A stretch of DNA of 64,000 bases from positions 370,443,720 through 370,507,719 of the forward strand of contig JAQMRL010000001.1 of assembly GCA_035578175.1 (NCBI GenBank). Reading direction: 5' to 3'. Each line of letters opens with the position of its first letter. The stretch's first letter is position 1. The position numbers and the translations under genes were made by a program. Source of the DNA: Catonia carolina. Taxonomy: Eukaryota > Arthropoda > Insecta > Hemiptera > Achilidae. Positions 1-10,200 of the stretch are shown here, one piece after another. Below the pieces are notes generated by a model, which saw nothing but the letters and a program-made list of their open reading frames with translations, was not told the origin of the DNA and searched no databases.

Positions 1-327
1 CCGAATGATAAATTAGCCAAAATGAAATACATAGTGTTACTTAATGTTGGTGAAACACCAACAGCTGTGCTAATAATTTATTAGATATGACAGTACCTTG
101 TCAATTGGCTCAAATCCAGGTATATAATTTTCTTTAATGATCCTTTACTTGTACTCATTTATCATTCCATTATGGTTTGAATTTCAGACTACCTTGCAAG
201 TACTCAAAGTGAAATATTCTTATTTAACTGTTTTGCTTCATTAAAACTGACGAAGGTTTATCATTGTGTTTATATATATATATGTATATCAATTTTTTAA
301 ACATGTTGTACTGTGTGCTGAATTTAC
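1..327. other. Unique AT-rich DNA
   Basis: No ORF, repeat family or RNA gene recognised. It should be intergenic or intron of EIF2B3 upstream of the visible exons. Confidence 0.4.
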
Positions 328-630
328 TTTAGATAATATTAAACCACCAGTAAACACACAAAATTAGCAAGAATGATCTTACCGTTAAGTTAATAAGGCC
401 TTTTCAGATCCCTGGATCCATCATCAGTCAACTCACAAACACTATAAAATCCTTGTCAATTCAAGTCATGACTTGAATTAACAAGGCAATGCATTGCCAG
501 TGAAAGAATTTTATAGTGTTTGTGAGTTGACTGATGATGGATCCAGGGATCTGAAAAGGCCTTATTAACTTAACGGTAAGATCATTCTTGCTAATTTTGT
601 GTGTTTACTGGTGGTTTAATATTATCTAAA
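328..630. repeat. Long perfect inverted repeat (2 x 123 bp, 57-bp loop)
   Basis: 328-450 is the exact reverse complement of 508-630 by eye. The spacer 451-507 contains a second palindrome (about 451-486, around TTCAAGTCATGACTTGAA). A (TA)n tract follows at 630-653. The transcript would form a 123-bp hairpin. It could be a foldback element or a young inverted duplication. No coding capacity. Confidence 0.9.
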
Positions 631-633
631 ATA

Positions 634-664
<31 letters not shown>

Positions 665-1154
665 TAAGTAATATACAGTGATTCTTTAAATTTACTTTCT
701 TTTGTTTCTTTTTACCTTAATGGTTTGGTCGAGAGTCATAAACTATTTAAATTTTAATCGTTCGCTCAAGTCTTGCACATTAAGCTTCAATTTTTTAACC
801 AAATTTTGATATTAAACAGTATCATTTTCAATAATATTTAAATTGTTATAGTGCAACTTGTAGGTGACTGTGTACAAGGAAAGTCTGAGGAATAGGAACT
901 GAAAGACTGAAAAACTACCCTGGGTACATTCTGTGTTAGGAATAAGTTGCCCATTATTAGGGTAAGCCCACAGTGCATGCAGGAATTCAGATTCTGAATT
1001 AGGCGCCGCCAGGGCAGTTGGATGTGTATAGTAGAAGCAGATTTTAAGTGTCAAAACTTCTTCAGTTGTTCATTTTCAGTCATGGAGTCGAGTGATGAAG
1101 AAAATATCATTTTACTTTGTGCAACAGAATGTATATTTAAAATTTTTCTTGTCA
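631..1154. other. (TA)n tract and unassigned AT-rich DNA
   Basis: (TA)n to about 653, then T-rich DNA. Nothing recognised up to the first HINE fragment. Confidence 0.4.
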
Positions 1155-1275
1155 TCAGCTGAACACTCACACGACTTTCTGTTGCCAATACAAACAATTA
1201 ACAATATAACCTAACATTAGTAATAAAGAATTAAAAATAAACAAAAAACATAACCTTATTTTAATCATAAGTGAA
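1155..1275 (-). mobile_element. HINE right-end fragment
   Basis: Reverse complement carries the HINE 3' part: ACTCACACGACTTTCT is the subterminal repeat plus hairpin arm, followed by the family's AACAATATAACCTAACATTA block. It breaks off where the next copy begins with its own right end (AAATCTGGTGTGAAA at about 1283). Confidence 0.6.
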
Positions 1276-1281
1276 AGACGA

Positions 1282-2428
1282 AAAATCTGGTGTGAAATAC
1301 ACAACTCTCTCTTGCCAATTCAAAAAATGACTAATATAACCTAACATTAGTAATAACATATTAGAAATAAACAGAAAACTAACCTCAAAAAACATAACCT
1401 TATGTTAATCATGAGTGAAAGACGCAAAGTGAAAATCGACCTCGGTTTGGTTTAAAAATATGGAAAATCACTCTTTCATGCTAAACTAAGAAAAATGCTT
1501 TAAATAAAAATTGTAGATCTTTTAATTTCCTATAAATTTGGTTATATACACTTTTGTCGTAAAATGCATACTAAGGCCGAAATCTTAAAAAAATCAATTT
1601 TTCACGTTTTCGTGAGAAAGAAACAGAAAATTGCTAATTACCGCTAAACTAAGCGTTATACAAAAAAATGTTTGGAATAAAAGTTGTAGGATTTTAAATT
1701 CTCTACAACTTTTATTATATAAATTTTTGCGCTAAAGTGCATATTAAAGCCATAATCTTAAAAAACCAGTTTTTTCACTTGAAAACAGGCTCACCAAGAA
1801 TTTCAGCAAACATGGCACCTACTCTATCTTGTAGAGCATAAAAAATTTAGTAAACCAGGCGATTTTAAAAAAATCGTAGGACCAGTTTTGGAGAGAATTG
1901 CAAAAAAGTGAAAAATTACACGAATAAAGTACTACTTCCAGTTGACCGATTTTGATGAAAATGTTCGTGTAGGGTCCGGTAGTGGTATGTAACTTAAGTT
2001 TCAAGTTCGTACAATATTTCGTTCTTGAGATATTCTGTACATACACAGATACACACAAACCAATCGCTAAAAACATGTTTTTGGGTTCAGAGGGTCTGAA
2101 AACGTGTAGATCCGGTGGAAACTCGATTTCGAAAAAAAAAATTTTTTATTCGTAATTTGTGTACATTGCAATCTGTTCTTTCATTCTCTGTTCTCAATTC
2201 TTGAGAGAGTATAGTTAATTAAACCTCAACCATCAAAGTATACCGGTAACTACTGTCTAGTATTCAGATCTGTATAAAAGTACTTTACTAGGATTTGAAC
2301 CAGGAACCTTCGTCTCTGAAAATCAGCTGTTAAACAGCTGATTTTGGCGAGGACTTTACCTCAAGACCAACCCAAAAAATTGACATGAAAACCTTCCTAT
2401 ATATTCATATAGGCAAGAGAAAGTAAAA
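1282..2428 (-). mobile_element. HINE (Helentron-like non-autonomous element), interrupted by an S2 SINE
   Basis: Runs from the 3' hairpin region (1282) leftwards through the shared core to the left end, where ATAGGCAAGAGAAAGT (about 2410) is the subterminal inverted repeat. The SINE at 2139-2375 splits it, with A-rich sequence on both sides; the last 50 bases of the element resume after it. No coding capacity. Confidence 0.75.
2139..2375 (-). mobile_element. S2 tRNA-headed SINE, inserted in a HINE
   Basis: On the minus strand it reads from a tRNA-like head (GGGTTGGTCTTGAGGT, then the AATCAGCTGTTTAACAGC hairpin and GGTTCAAATCCTAG as B box) to a tail ending in the S2 3' block (ATTGCAATGTACAC) and poly(A). 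About 90 bases are missing in the middle compared with the copies at 38579 and 61441. Confidence 0.75.
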
Positions 2429-2742
2429 ATTAAAATTAACCTCAGTTTGGCTTAAAAATACGGAAAATAACTCTTTCACGCTAAACTAGGCTCTGTAGAG
2501 AAAAATGCTTTAAATAAAAATTGTGGATCTCTTAATTTCCTATAAATTTGATTATATACACTTTTGTCGTAAAATCCATAGTTGAGATATTCTGTTTACA
2601 CACACACACACACACACACACAGACCAATGTCTAAAAACATGTTTTTGGGGTTCAGGGGGTCTGAAAACGTATAGATCCAGTGAAAACTTGATTTTGAAA
2701 AATCTACATGAAAACAATATTTTCCTTCCTATATATTCAATG
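2429..2742 (-). mobile_element. HINE, internally deleted copy
   Basis: Carries the AACCTCAGTTTGGCTTAAAAA block, then jumps near 2577 to the left-end part with a (CA)n tract at 2597-2622 and CTAAAAACATGTTTTTGGG. Roughly the middle half of the element is missing. Confidence 0.65.
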
Positions 2743-3730
2743 CCAGTTTAATATTATAATACCAAATGCCAGTAAAATAATTAATTCCATATGATTTTCA
2801 AAATCGCAAAAGAAAGATTTATATGAAATTTTGTAAGAATAATTAAAAGGGAAATTTTACTTTCCAGTAGGGGCTTTATTTTGAAAAATTACCACCATTC
2901 AGAGACTTACTATCATGTTATTTCAAATTGACTGTATCAGTCATTTGCAATTTCTGTCAATAGTTTAAATAGATTCAAGTCCAATGAGATAATCGCCTTT
3001 TTTCGCTCAGTATTATTTCTGTATAAGTGCTAAATGTATTAATTATTTTTTATCAATACCATTAAGTACTCACGCCAAGTTGTAATTACCAGGAACAAGA
3101 GAATCAAGTTCTGAACCAAAACTAATTTAAATTTATTTTATTTACTGTTCTGAATTGTTTGTGAAAGTGTTCAAAGTATATTTTACAGAATAGAAAACAA
3201 GAAGTAAAATAAATATTCATTACTTCATTACTACATGTTTTAATGTTAAGAAATTTACTGTAACTTAATACACGTATTGGACCAAACATTATGAAAATTA
3301 AATTATCTTCTGTTAGTTAACATGGTGATTGGCTGATGCATGAATGATACTGCTGAAATTCCCTTGATATGTGGGGTTGAATTGGTCTTTCTTTACATTA
3401 TTTTTTTCCTGCTCTCTTTGGTTTACTTGAGAGTGTTAAGGGCCTGGCCACGCAGAATGGGATCTGTGCTGTGTTCTAGGCACATGATCGTAGCGTGCAA
3501 AGTATTATTTGTATGTTGTAGTTAGTTGCGAAATGTGGCACGCAGACTGCATTCTGATCATGTGGGCAGCAGCAGAATGCTTCAAGCAGAAACTGAATGC
3601 ATTGTGATTCAAACATGTTTATCATATAAATTATACTGTTTGTCACAAAGTTGTGATATGTCACTCAGAACGGAAAAGTTCATTGACACAGTTCATTGCT
3701 GTCGTTATTTATACATAGGACATGAAAATA
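2743..3730. other. AT-rich DNA without recognised features
   Basis: Several short ORFs of about 60-70 codons, none with recognisable motifs or splice context. Nothing else seen. Confidence 0.4.
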
Positions 3731-4422
3731 CAGTAGAGTACTGATTTTCCGTGGATCGTTTAACCGGGGTTTGGATTAACCGTGCGATCACTAGAATTTT
3801 TTTTTTTTTTTGGTTTAACGTCCGACTGTTTTGCAAATTGCTGCTAATGCAGACGGTGAAGGATGAAATGAATTTTTTTGTAACGTATGAAAAAATGCCA
3901 TGCCCGAGTGGGATTCGAACCCAAGACCGCGTGATGAGAGGCGAGCACGTTACCAACATCACCAACGCGGCCGGCTAGAAAAATTAATTATGTATGTACT
4001 GTATAACTTTTACAAATTAAAACTTTTCAACTCCCGACATTTTCGTCATCGTAATTATCACAATTATTAATTTTAAGGTTATACTGTATAATAAAAATAA
4101 AAGAAAAAATATTGCGGCATAAAATGAAACAAAGTAAAATAACAGATTTTTTGTGATTTTTTTTTTTTGTTACGTAGTTTAAGGTAAGATTTATATAAAT
4201 TTATGTAGTAAATATTTTTATTTCAATACAATTTGTTTATTTATTTCCGATATCCGATAGTATTAACATGTTATAATCAGTAGAATAAAACATACGCGTG
4301 GCAATTGGTGGTTTTGTTTATGACGTAGGTGGTCTAGACCGAATTAGGTTGTATTATCCGTGTTTTCCGGTTATCCGGTATAGTTATCCCCCCAATTACC
4401 ACGGATAATCGGTATTATACTG
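3731..4422. mobile_element. Tigger/pogo-type MITE split by an S1 SINE
   Basis: Ends are inverted repeats: CAGTAGAGTACTGATTTTCC on the left and, read inverted, CAGTATAATACCGATTATCC on the right, flanked by TA on both sides (3729-3730, 4423-4424). CAGT ends with TA duplication are typical of the pogo/Tigger group. No transposase remains. S1 occupies 3797-3975. Confidence 0.75.
3797..3975 (-). mobile_element. S1 tRNA-headed SINE
   Basis: Minus strand: GCCGGCCGCGTTGGTG head, B box GGGTTCGAATCCC, tail block CCGTCTGCATTAGCAGC..GTCGGACGTTAAACC and poly(A). CTAGAA lies on both sides (3791-3796 and 3975-3980), a target-site duplication. Confidence 0.85.
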
Positions 4423-4424
4423 TA

Positions 4425-5880
4425 TCTGTAAAAGTGGTATTCATGTGATGAAAGTTCTGTACATAGTTTATTTTACTCTCTAAACTGTAGGCCTTAATAG
4501 TTTTTTGTTCTCATATTTTGTACTCATATTGTACGTTTCTTCTTTATATTTTTAAGAGAACAACAATAAAGTAACAGCTCCTTCCTCTTCTGATGATGAC
4601 TCATTGACTGAATGAAATAGTATTGAGTAATCCGTGAATTAAATAAACTGAATGCATTCTGTGTGACAGGAAAGATTGCTCTTGAGATTGGAGTGCATTC
4701 ATTTGCCTGGAACGGAGGGCGCAGATCGTATTTTGTGTCAACTGTCCTTTAGCATACAGAAGTTTGCTAAAAGAAAGAAAGACTATGATTTTCCAAGTTT
4801 CTTTAATTGGCTTTAAATTTTGAAGCCTTCTATTTTTTGAGATTATTTTCTACAATTAAAAACTATAGATTTTGTCCCTGCACAAAGACAGCAATTGCTA
4901 AACTACACCAGTTATTTACAGCTTAAATAAAAAAGAGGTAGAAAGATAATCTTGGCCCACTTACAAAACAATTATCTGAAACAGACTTAAATGAAGCTTT
5001 ACTAGACATTTTTATTTAAGCATTAAATAACTTCTTTAGCTTTAAGTTTATGGTTTTAGGTACTGTTAGAATTATGTCCTAGCTTATCATACTGTTCCAA
5101 AAAAAAAATGGGTTAAAAATTTCTTCTATCGGTCTTTTTTCTTTGCACTAGATTTGATCACCATAATTTTTGTCATTCAACTTAAGCATTCTAAAAATAT
5201 TTTACTATAACATATCTAAGAATAATTTTACAGGTTAGCCAACAAAGTGGAGCTTGCTAAAATGCAAAGCAGAAGGCTCTTGGTTCAATTCCCAGCTGAG
5301 GTCTGAAAATGTGTGCGAGTTAAAACCCATTTCTATTATATAATTACTCACCTTGGTTGTTTATAACGAAGCAGTTTTCACAGTTTTAGATAAGTTTCAC
5401 AATCTTAATTGTCCTGTAGAATGGTAAGAAGTTTGTATGATGTGTAATGCTATGAAAATCTACTGTACTCTTATAATAAAGTCAGCAATAGATGTCTATT
5501 TTATTCTTTGTTACAAAGTTTTGTACTGCTTTATTTAGCATAATATAACATTGTAACAAATAATTGTTTTTTATAAATTATTTTAATAATAATGTTTCTA
5601 ATTTGCAACATATTCAGGCACTCTGGTCAAAAACACCTTGTAGTTCAAGCACCCCATACACTAATAGCAAAACATTACACAATTTGTAAGTACATTTTAT
5701 CCAAAATTCTATCAGAAATGTTTGCAAACACTTTTACACTAAGTCACAAAAATGTGACAAACCCACTTAAATATTCACTTACATATACCTGATATATATC
5801 TTACATGTACCTGATAATTACACACGATATCTAAAAAAATAGTGGAGTAGAAATATTCTAATTTAATTTAATATACATCG
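4425..5880. other. AT-rich DNA with one tRNA-like relic
   Basis: Apart from the tRNA-like sequence at 5233-5302, no gene or known repeat was recognised. Confidence 0.4.
5233..5302 (+). repeat. tRNA-like relic (decayed SINE head)
   Basis: GTTAGCCAACAAAGTGGAGC resembles an A box region and GGTTCAATTCCCAGC a B box, spaced as in a tRNA. Stems do not pair well, so not a functional tRNA. Confidence 0.35.
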
Positions 5881-5950
5881 ACCTATGTTGTAGTGGTTAG
5901 CACAACTGGCTTCTATGCTAGGGATCCCAGGTTCAATTCCTGGTCAGGTC
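5881..5950 (+). repeat. tRNA-like sequence (SINE head)
   Basis: TGTTGTAGTGGTTAGCAC resembles an A box and GGTTCAATTCCTGGTC a B box and T arm. Acceptor pairing is poor. Similar heads occur at 63154 and in two piggyBac MITEs. Confidence 0.5.
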
Positions 5951-6050
5951 TGGTTTTTTCACCACTCATTTCCATATTATCCTTTTCATCATCAATATTA
6001 GCAGTACGTTCATAACAGTCAGACGTGAAACAACACAAGAAGTACATAAT

Positions 6051-7038
6051 TAAAATTTTGGTATGAAATACAACTTTTTCTTGCCAATCCAAATAATTAA
6101 CAATATAACCTAACATTAAAAATAAACAAAAAAATTGACATGGAAACAATATTTTCCTTCCTATATATTTATATAGGCAAGGGGAAGTAAAAACTAATCC
6201 CAATAAACATAACCTAATTTTAATCATGAGTGAAAGACGCAAAATGAAAATCAACTTCAGTTTGGCTTAGAAATACGGAAAATCACTCTTTCACGCTAAA
6301 CTAGGCTCTGTAGGGAAAAATGCTCTAAATAAAAGTTGTAGATCTTTTAATTTCCTATAAATTTGATTATATACACTTTTGTCGTAAATTGCATACTAAG
6401 GCCGAAATCTTAAAAAAATCGATTTTTTACACATTTTTGTGAGGAAAAAAACCAGAAAATCGCTAATTACCGCTAAACTAAGCGTTATACAAGAAAAATT
6501 TTTAAATAAAAGTTGTAGGATTTTCAATTCTCTACGACTTTAATTATATACATTTTTGTGCTAAAACGTGTATTAAAGCCGCAATCTTAAAAAAACAATT
6601 TTTGTTATGTGAAAACGGCCTCCCCAAGAATTTAGCAGACATGACGCCTATCCTATCTTGTAAAGCATAAGATATTTAATAAATGAGGCGATTTAAAAAA
6701 AAATCGTAGGACCTGTTTTTGAGAAAATTACAAAAAAGTGAAAAATTACACGAATATACTACAGTAGTAGTATCCGGTTGACCAATTTTGATGAAAATGT
6801 TTGTGTCGGGTCCAATAATGGTATCTCTAACTTAAGTTTCAAGTTCGTACAATGTTCCGTTCTTGAGATATTATGTTCACACACACACACACACACACAC
6901 AGACCTATCGCTAAAAACATGTTTTTTGGGTTCAGGGGGTCAGAAAATGTGTAGTTCCGGTGAAAACTCGATTTCGAAAAATCAACTGAAAACAATACTT
7001 TCCTTCCTATTTATTCATATAGACAAGATAAAGTAAAA
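6051..7038 (-). mobile_element. HINE, near full length, with an embedded left-end fragment
   Basis: From GGTATGAAATACAAC (3' hairpin, decayed) to ATAGACAAGATAAAGTAAAA (left end). A (CA)n tract lies at 6879-6901. Between about 6127 and 6193 a second copy of the element's own left terminus is inserted in the same orientation. The end lies 30 bases before the EIF2B3 exon at 7069. Confidence 0.8.
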
Positions 7039-7068
7039 AAACCATGTAAAACTTTTTATTTTTTGTAG

Positions 7069-7262
7069 ATATAATCCAATTTGCTGCTGAAGATGAACTG
7101 ACGCAAAAAATACGAGAAATGTCAAATTGGACTGATCATTCCGGTGACTGGTTTGGACCTTATCATGGTGATCACATAAGATGCTATGCCTTTATAGAAC
7201 CAGAAAAATCTTTTGGTAGTAGAGTTAATACTATACCAGCTTATTGTTATGTAAACAGAGAG
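7069..7262 (+). CDS. EIF2B3: EIF2B3 exon (linker before the beta-helix)
   Basis: Acceptor TTTTTTGTAG ends at 7068; donor GTAAAT starts at 7263. The exon enters with two bases of a split codon and leaves in phase 0 after CYVNRE. Encodes about 64 residues that line up with the region just before the beta-helix in human eIF2B gamma (RCYV.. and SRV.T patterns). A HINE copy ends about 30 bases upstream of the acceptor. Confidence 0.9.
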
Positions 7263-10200
7263 GTAAATACTTTTATTTTAAAATTTGAAAAGTATTTTGT
7301 TTTGTTAGTTATAATTTATCAGAAATCAGTTAATTTTTTTAAGTTATGAGATTGATGTAACTTAAACTGAGATTTAAAAAATATGGATTAAAATTTTTAA
7401 GAGATAGAGATTCTTTGATCTAGATGGCAGTTTAAGATTTTAACATTTGGTAGAACTTTTGGTTGGTAGCACTTCATTTTACAGTATCCAAGCACCTAAA
7501 AATATCATCCATTAGAATCCACGCGTTAACTCGACAATAATATTGAGAAGACATAGCATTAAAGAAATCGTGTATTGGTTGTTAGATCTAGTCATATAAA
7601 TGCATAATTGTTTTTCTTAGGCAGTTAATACTGCTTTCTCACATTCTCTTTTGTAATTTTAATTTCTGGATAATCGATTTTCTGTTTCATTCAAGCAGTA
7701 ACCAAGATAAGTAATATACTTGAAATATATCAGTTCCAGTTATATGACTTACGTTTAACAGGTTAACTTCCTAGAGACATTATACGTCTCTCACCAGATC
7801 TGTAAAATTTACTTTTGAGAGACGGATCCATCTCTCATGTAATAGTGATTTTAATATAATTATGGGACGGATTGGATGCTCGTTTGCATTGAATCATATA
7901 CTGAGCTGTTAGATATGAGTTCAAAAAAAACATTTACCCAGTCATGGTTCATGATTTACTTGATCCAATGTTGTCAAAAATGAGTCTGTGAAACTTGGCA
8001 GCTTATTATTACTATTACGTAGTATTGACTATTATTATTAAAGTTTATTATTGCATTATTAATCATGTTTTTTTACTATTATATATTGAAAAATCATTTA
8101 TCTTTTAATTTTTTGTGGTTTTCATATTACTATATTTTTTTGCATTTAAAAGTTGAGACTCTGGTTGGTGCCTCTTTGTAGACAACTGGTACTCAAGTTT
8201 ACCACTCACCGAACAACTGCTTGACATAGAGACGCATCATCGATATTTGTGTAGTTGTATTGAAAAATAGCCCAAAGTAAATTATTTGTAAAATACATAT
8301 AATATTTTTTAAAAATACAAGTAAAATTTCAGTAAGACTCATCAGTCTTTCACAGTAAATTTAATTTTTTTACTCTTGAGTACCTGGATCAGTCTCTCAC
8401 CTAAAAAGTAGCGCCAAAAAATTTAAGCCTTACAATACTCAAGACATGAAAGAAAATTAGCTAAAAAAAGCAAAGGAACCACAAAATAGGTATGGGTTTT
8501 TTTTTAAGAAAAATTGCAAATTTGCTTTGGGAGTCAGCCTGTTAACAATTGTAACCCAGAGGGTGAAAATATCATACGTCTTCTTATTTGATCTCTCCAT
8601 AATTTAGGTGGTGGGATTGGCAAAATGTAAGAAAAGTTCAAGAAAAACTGCTTGTAGTTTTCAAACATAAAGGATGTTGAAAAGAAATATTTAAAACCTT
8701 ATATAATATACATAGTATGTCTGAAAAATAATGAACTTTTTTATTTTACAGTTAACTAATAACATAATCTATTGAAACTATTTATAACTTGAAAGCTGCA
8801 TATCTCTTCTACAAAACGAGACTGCCATTATTAAAACTGATGAAGCAATTATTAAGTTATAGCGCTTAAAGTTACAGTACTGTCACTTTGTCACAAAAAT
8901 ACAATGGAACAAAATTTTCAAACATTTCGTTTGATGAAAATGGCCTATGGTGATGATTGTTTTTATCCTGTCATATAAATTTTCAAGTGCTATAAGCATG
9001 TAGCAGTCAGTAATTTTCTGCTAACAATTTTATAACAGCTGATTTTAAAATGTTTGTTTATGTTTTTTGTTTATGGTTGTCATAATTTACGTTATGACAA
9101 TTGATTGTGTATATTGTACTTACTAAATATATTTACAAATGAAAATAAATTTTATTTTTATGATGATTGTAGTAAGTTGGTTATATTTAGTATTGTTTTA
9201 TTTTATTTTATTATTTTTTTTTTAATTATGGTACTACAAGCAATTCCAGGACATTTGTGATGGCGATCCTAAGCCAGACCAGTTGAAAAAAAAAGAAAAA
9301 ATCACGATGAGTTGATGAAATAAGTGCTTGAAATGATACCTTATGATACGAACTCTTTCAACTGAGATAGATAGAGGAAGAATTAAATACAACTAAATAC
9401 GTGATTCAAAATTGACAAAGGATTTAAAGAAACAAAGAGTCTGTACTCGATTTGTTCCTGACACCTGAAATGATGAGAACCACCAAATTTTTTTTGTTGA
9501 TTGTTGGAAGGACCTTATTAAAACAGCCAGGCGAAACTGCACATTCATGGAATCAATTGTAACTGGTGATGAGGCTTGATGCTTGAAGTACGATCCTCAA
9601 ACAAAATGCCGAAGTGCTACACGGAAGTCCCTAGGGTCTCCAAAATCGAAAAAATCCAAAAGTCACAAGAGAAGACAATGTTGATTTGTTTCTATGATTC
9701 TAAACGTATTATACGTACTTTCAGAATTCATTCCACAGAGTCAAAATGTCACTGGTGAATAGTGTCTGTGTGTTTTGGAGCATTTGTGGAAGAGAACCAT
9801 TCGAGTGTGGCCTAAATATCGAGCACTAGGAAATTGGTTTTTTTTGCTCGGTGATGCACGATCTCACAGGACCATCGCTGTTCATAAATTTTTGGCGAAA
9901 AAACAAGACTGTGCTACTATATTCTTCGATTTTACAAGAATTTTCTCCCTGTGACTTATTTCCTGTTCCTGAAACTTAAACTGCCCATGAAAGAAACGTT
10001 TTATGACTGCTACACAAGTCCAAGAAGCAATGACAAGGATAATTGATTTGATTCCGAAAAATTATGTTAACAAATCTTTGCTAGCCTTGGCTGAACTTGC
10101 ACAGCAGTGTATTAATACAAAAAGGGTGTATTTTGAATTAAATGAATTAATTTCAGCAAAATTACTGATTTTTTTTAAAGTTCTGTTATTTTTCCGACAT

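Noticed and set aside
5913..6254. 113-codon ORF on -
   Set aside because: It lies almost wholly in a HINE copy. The same translated pieces recur in other copies in broken frames.
6840..6910. CA/GT tracts as independent microsatellite loci
   Set aside because: Most lie at the same position in HINE copies, so they are treated as part of that family. Only 43061-43088 stands alone.
1..7068. Upstream EIF2B3 exons (nucleotidyltransferase domain)
   Set aside because: Searched by eye for the glycine-rich start motif and other domain landmarks between splice sites; none was convincing, so none is annotated.
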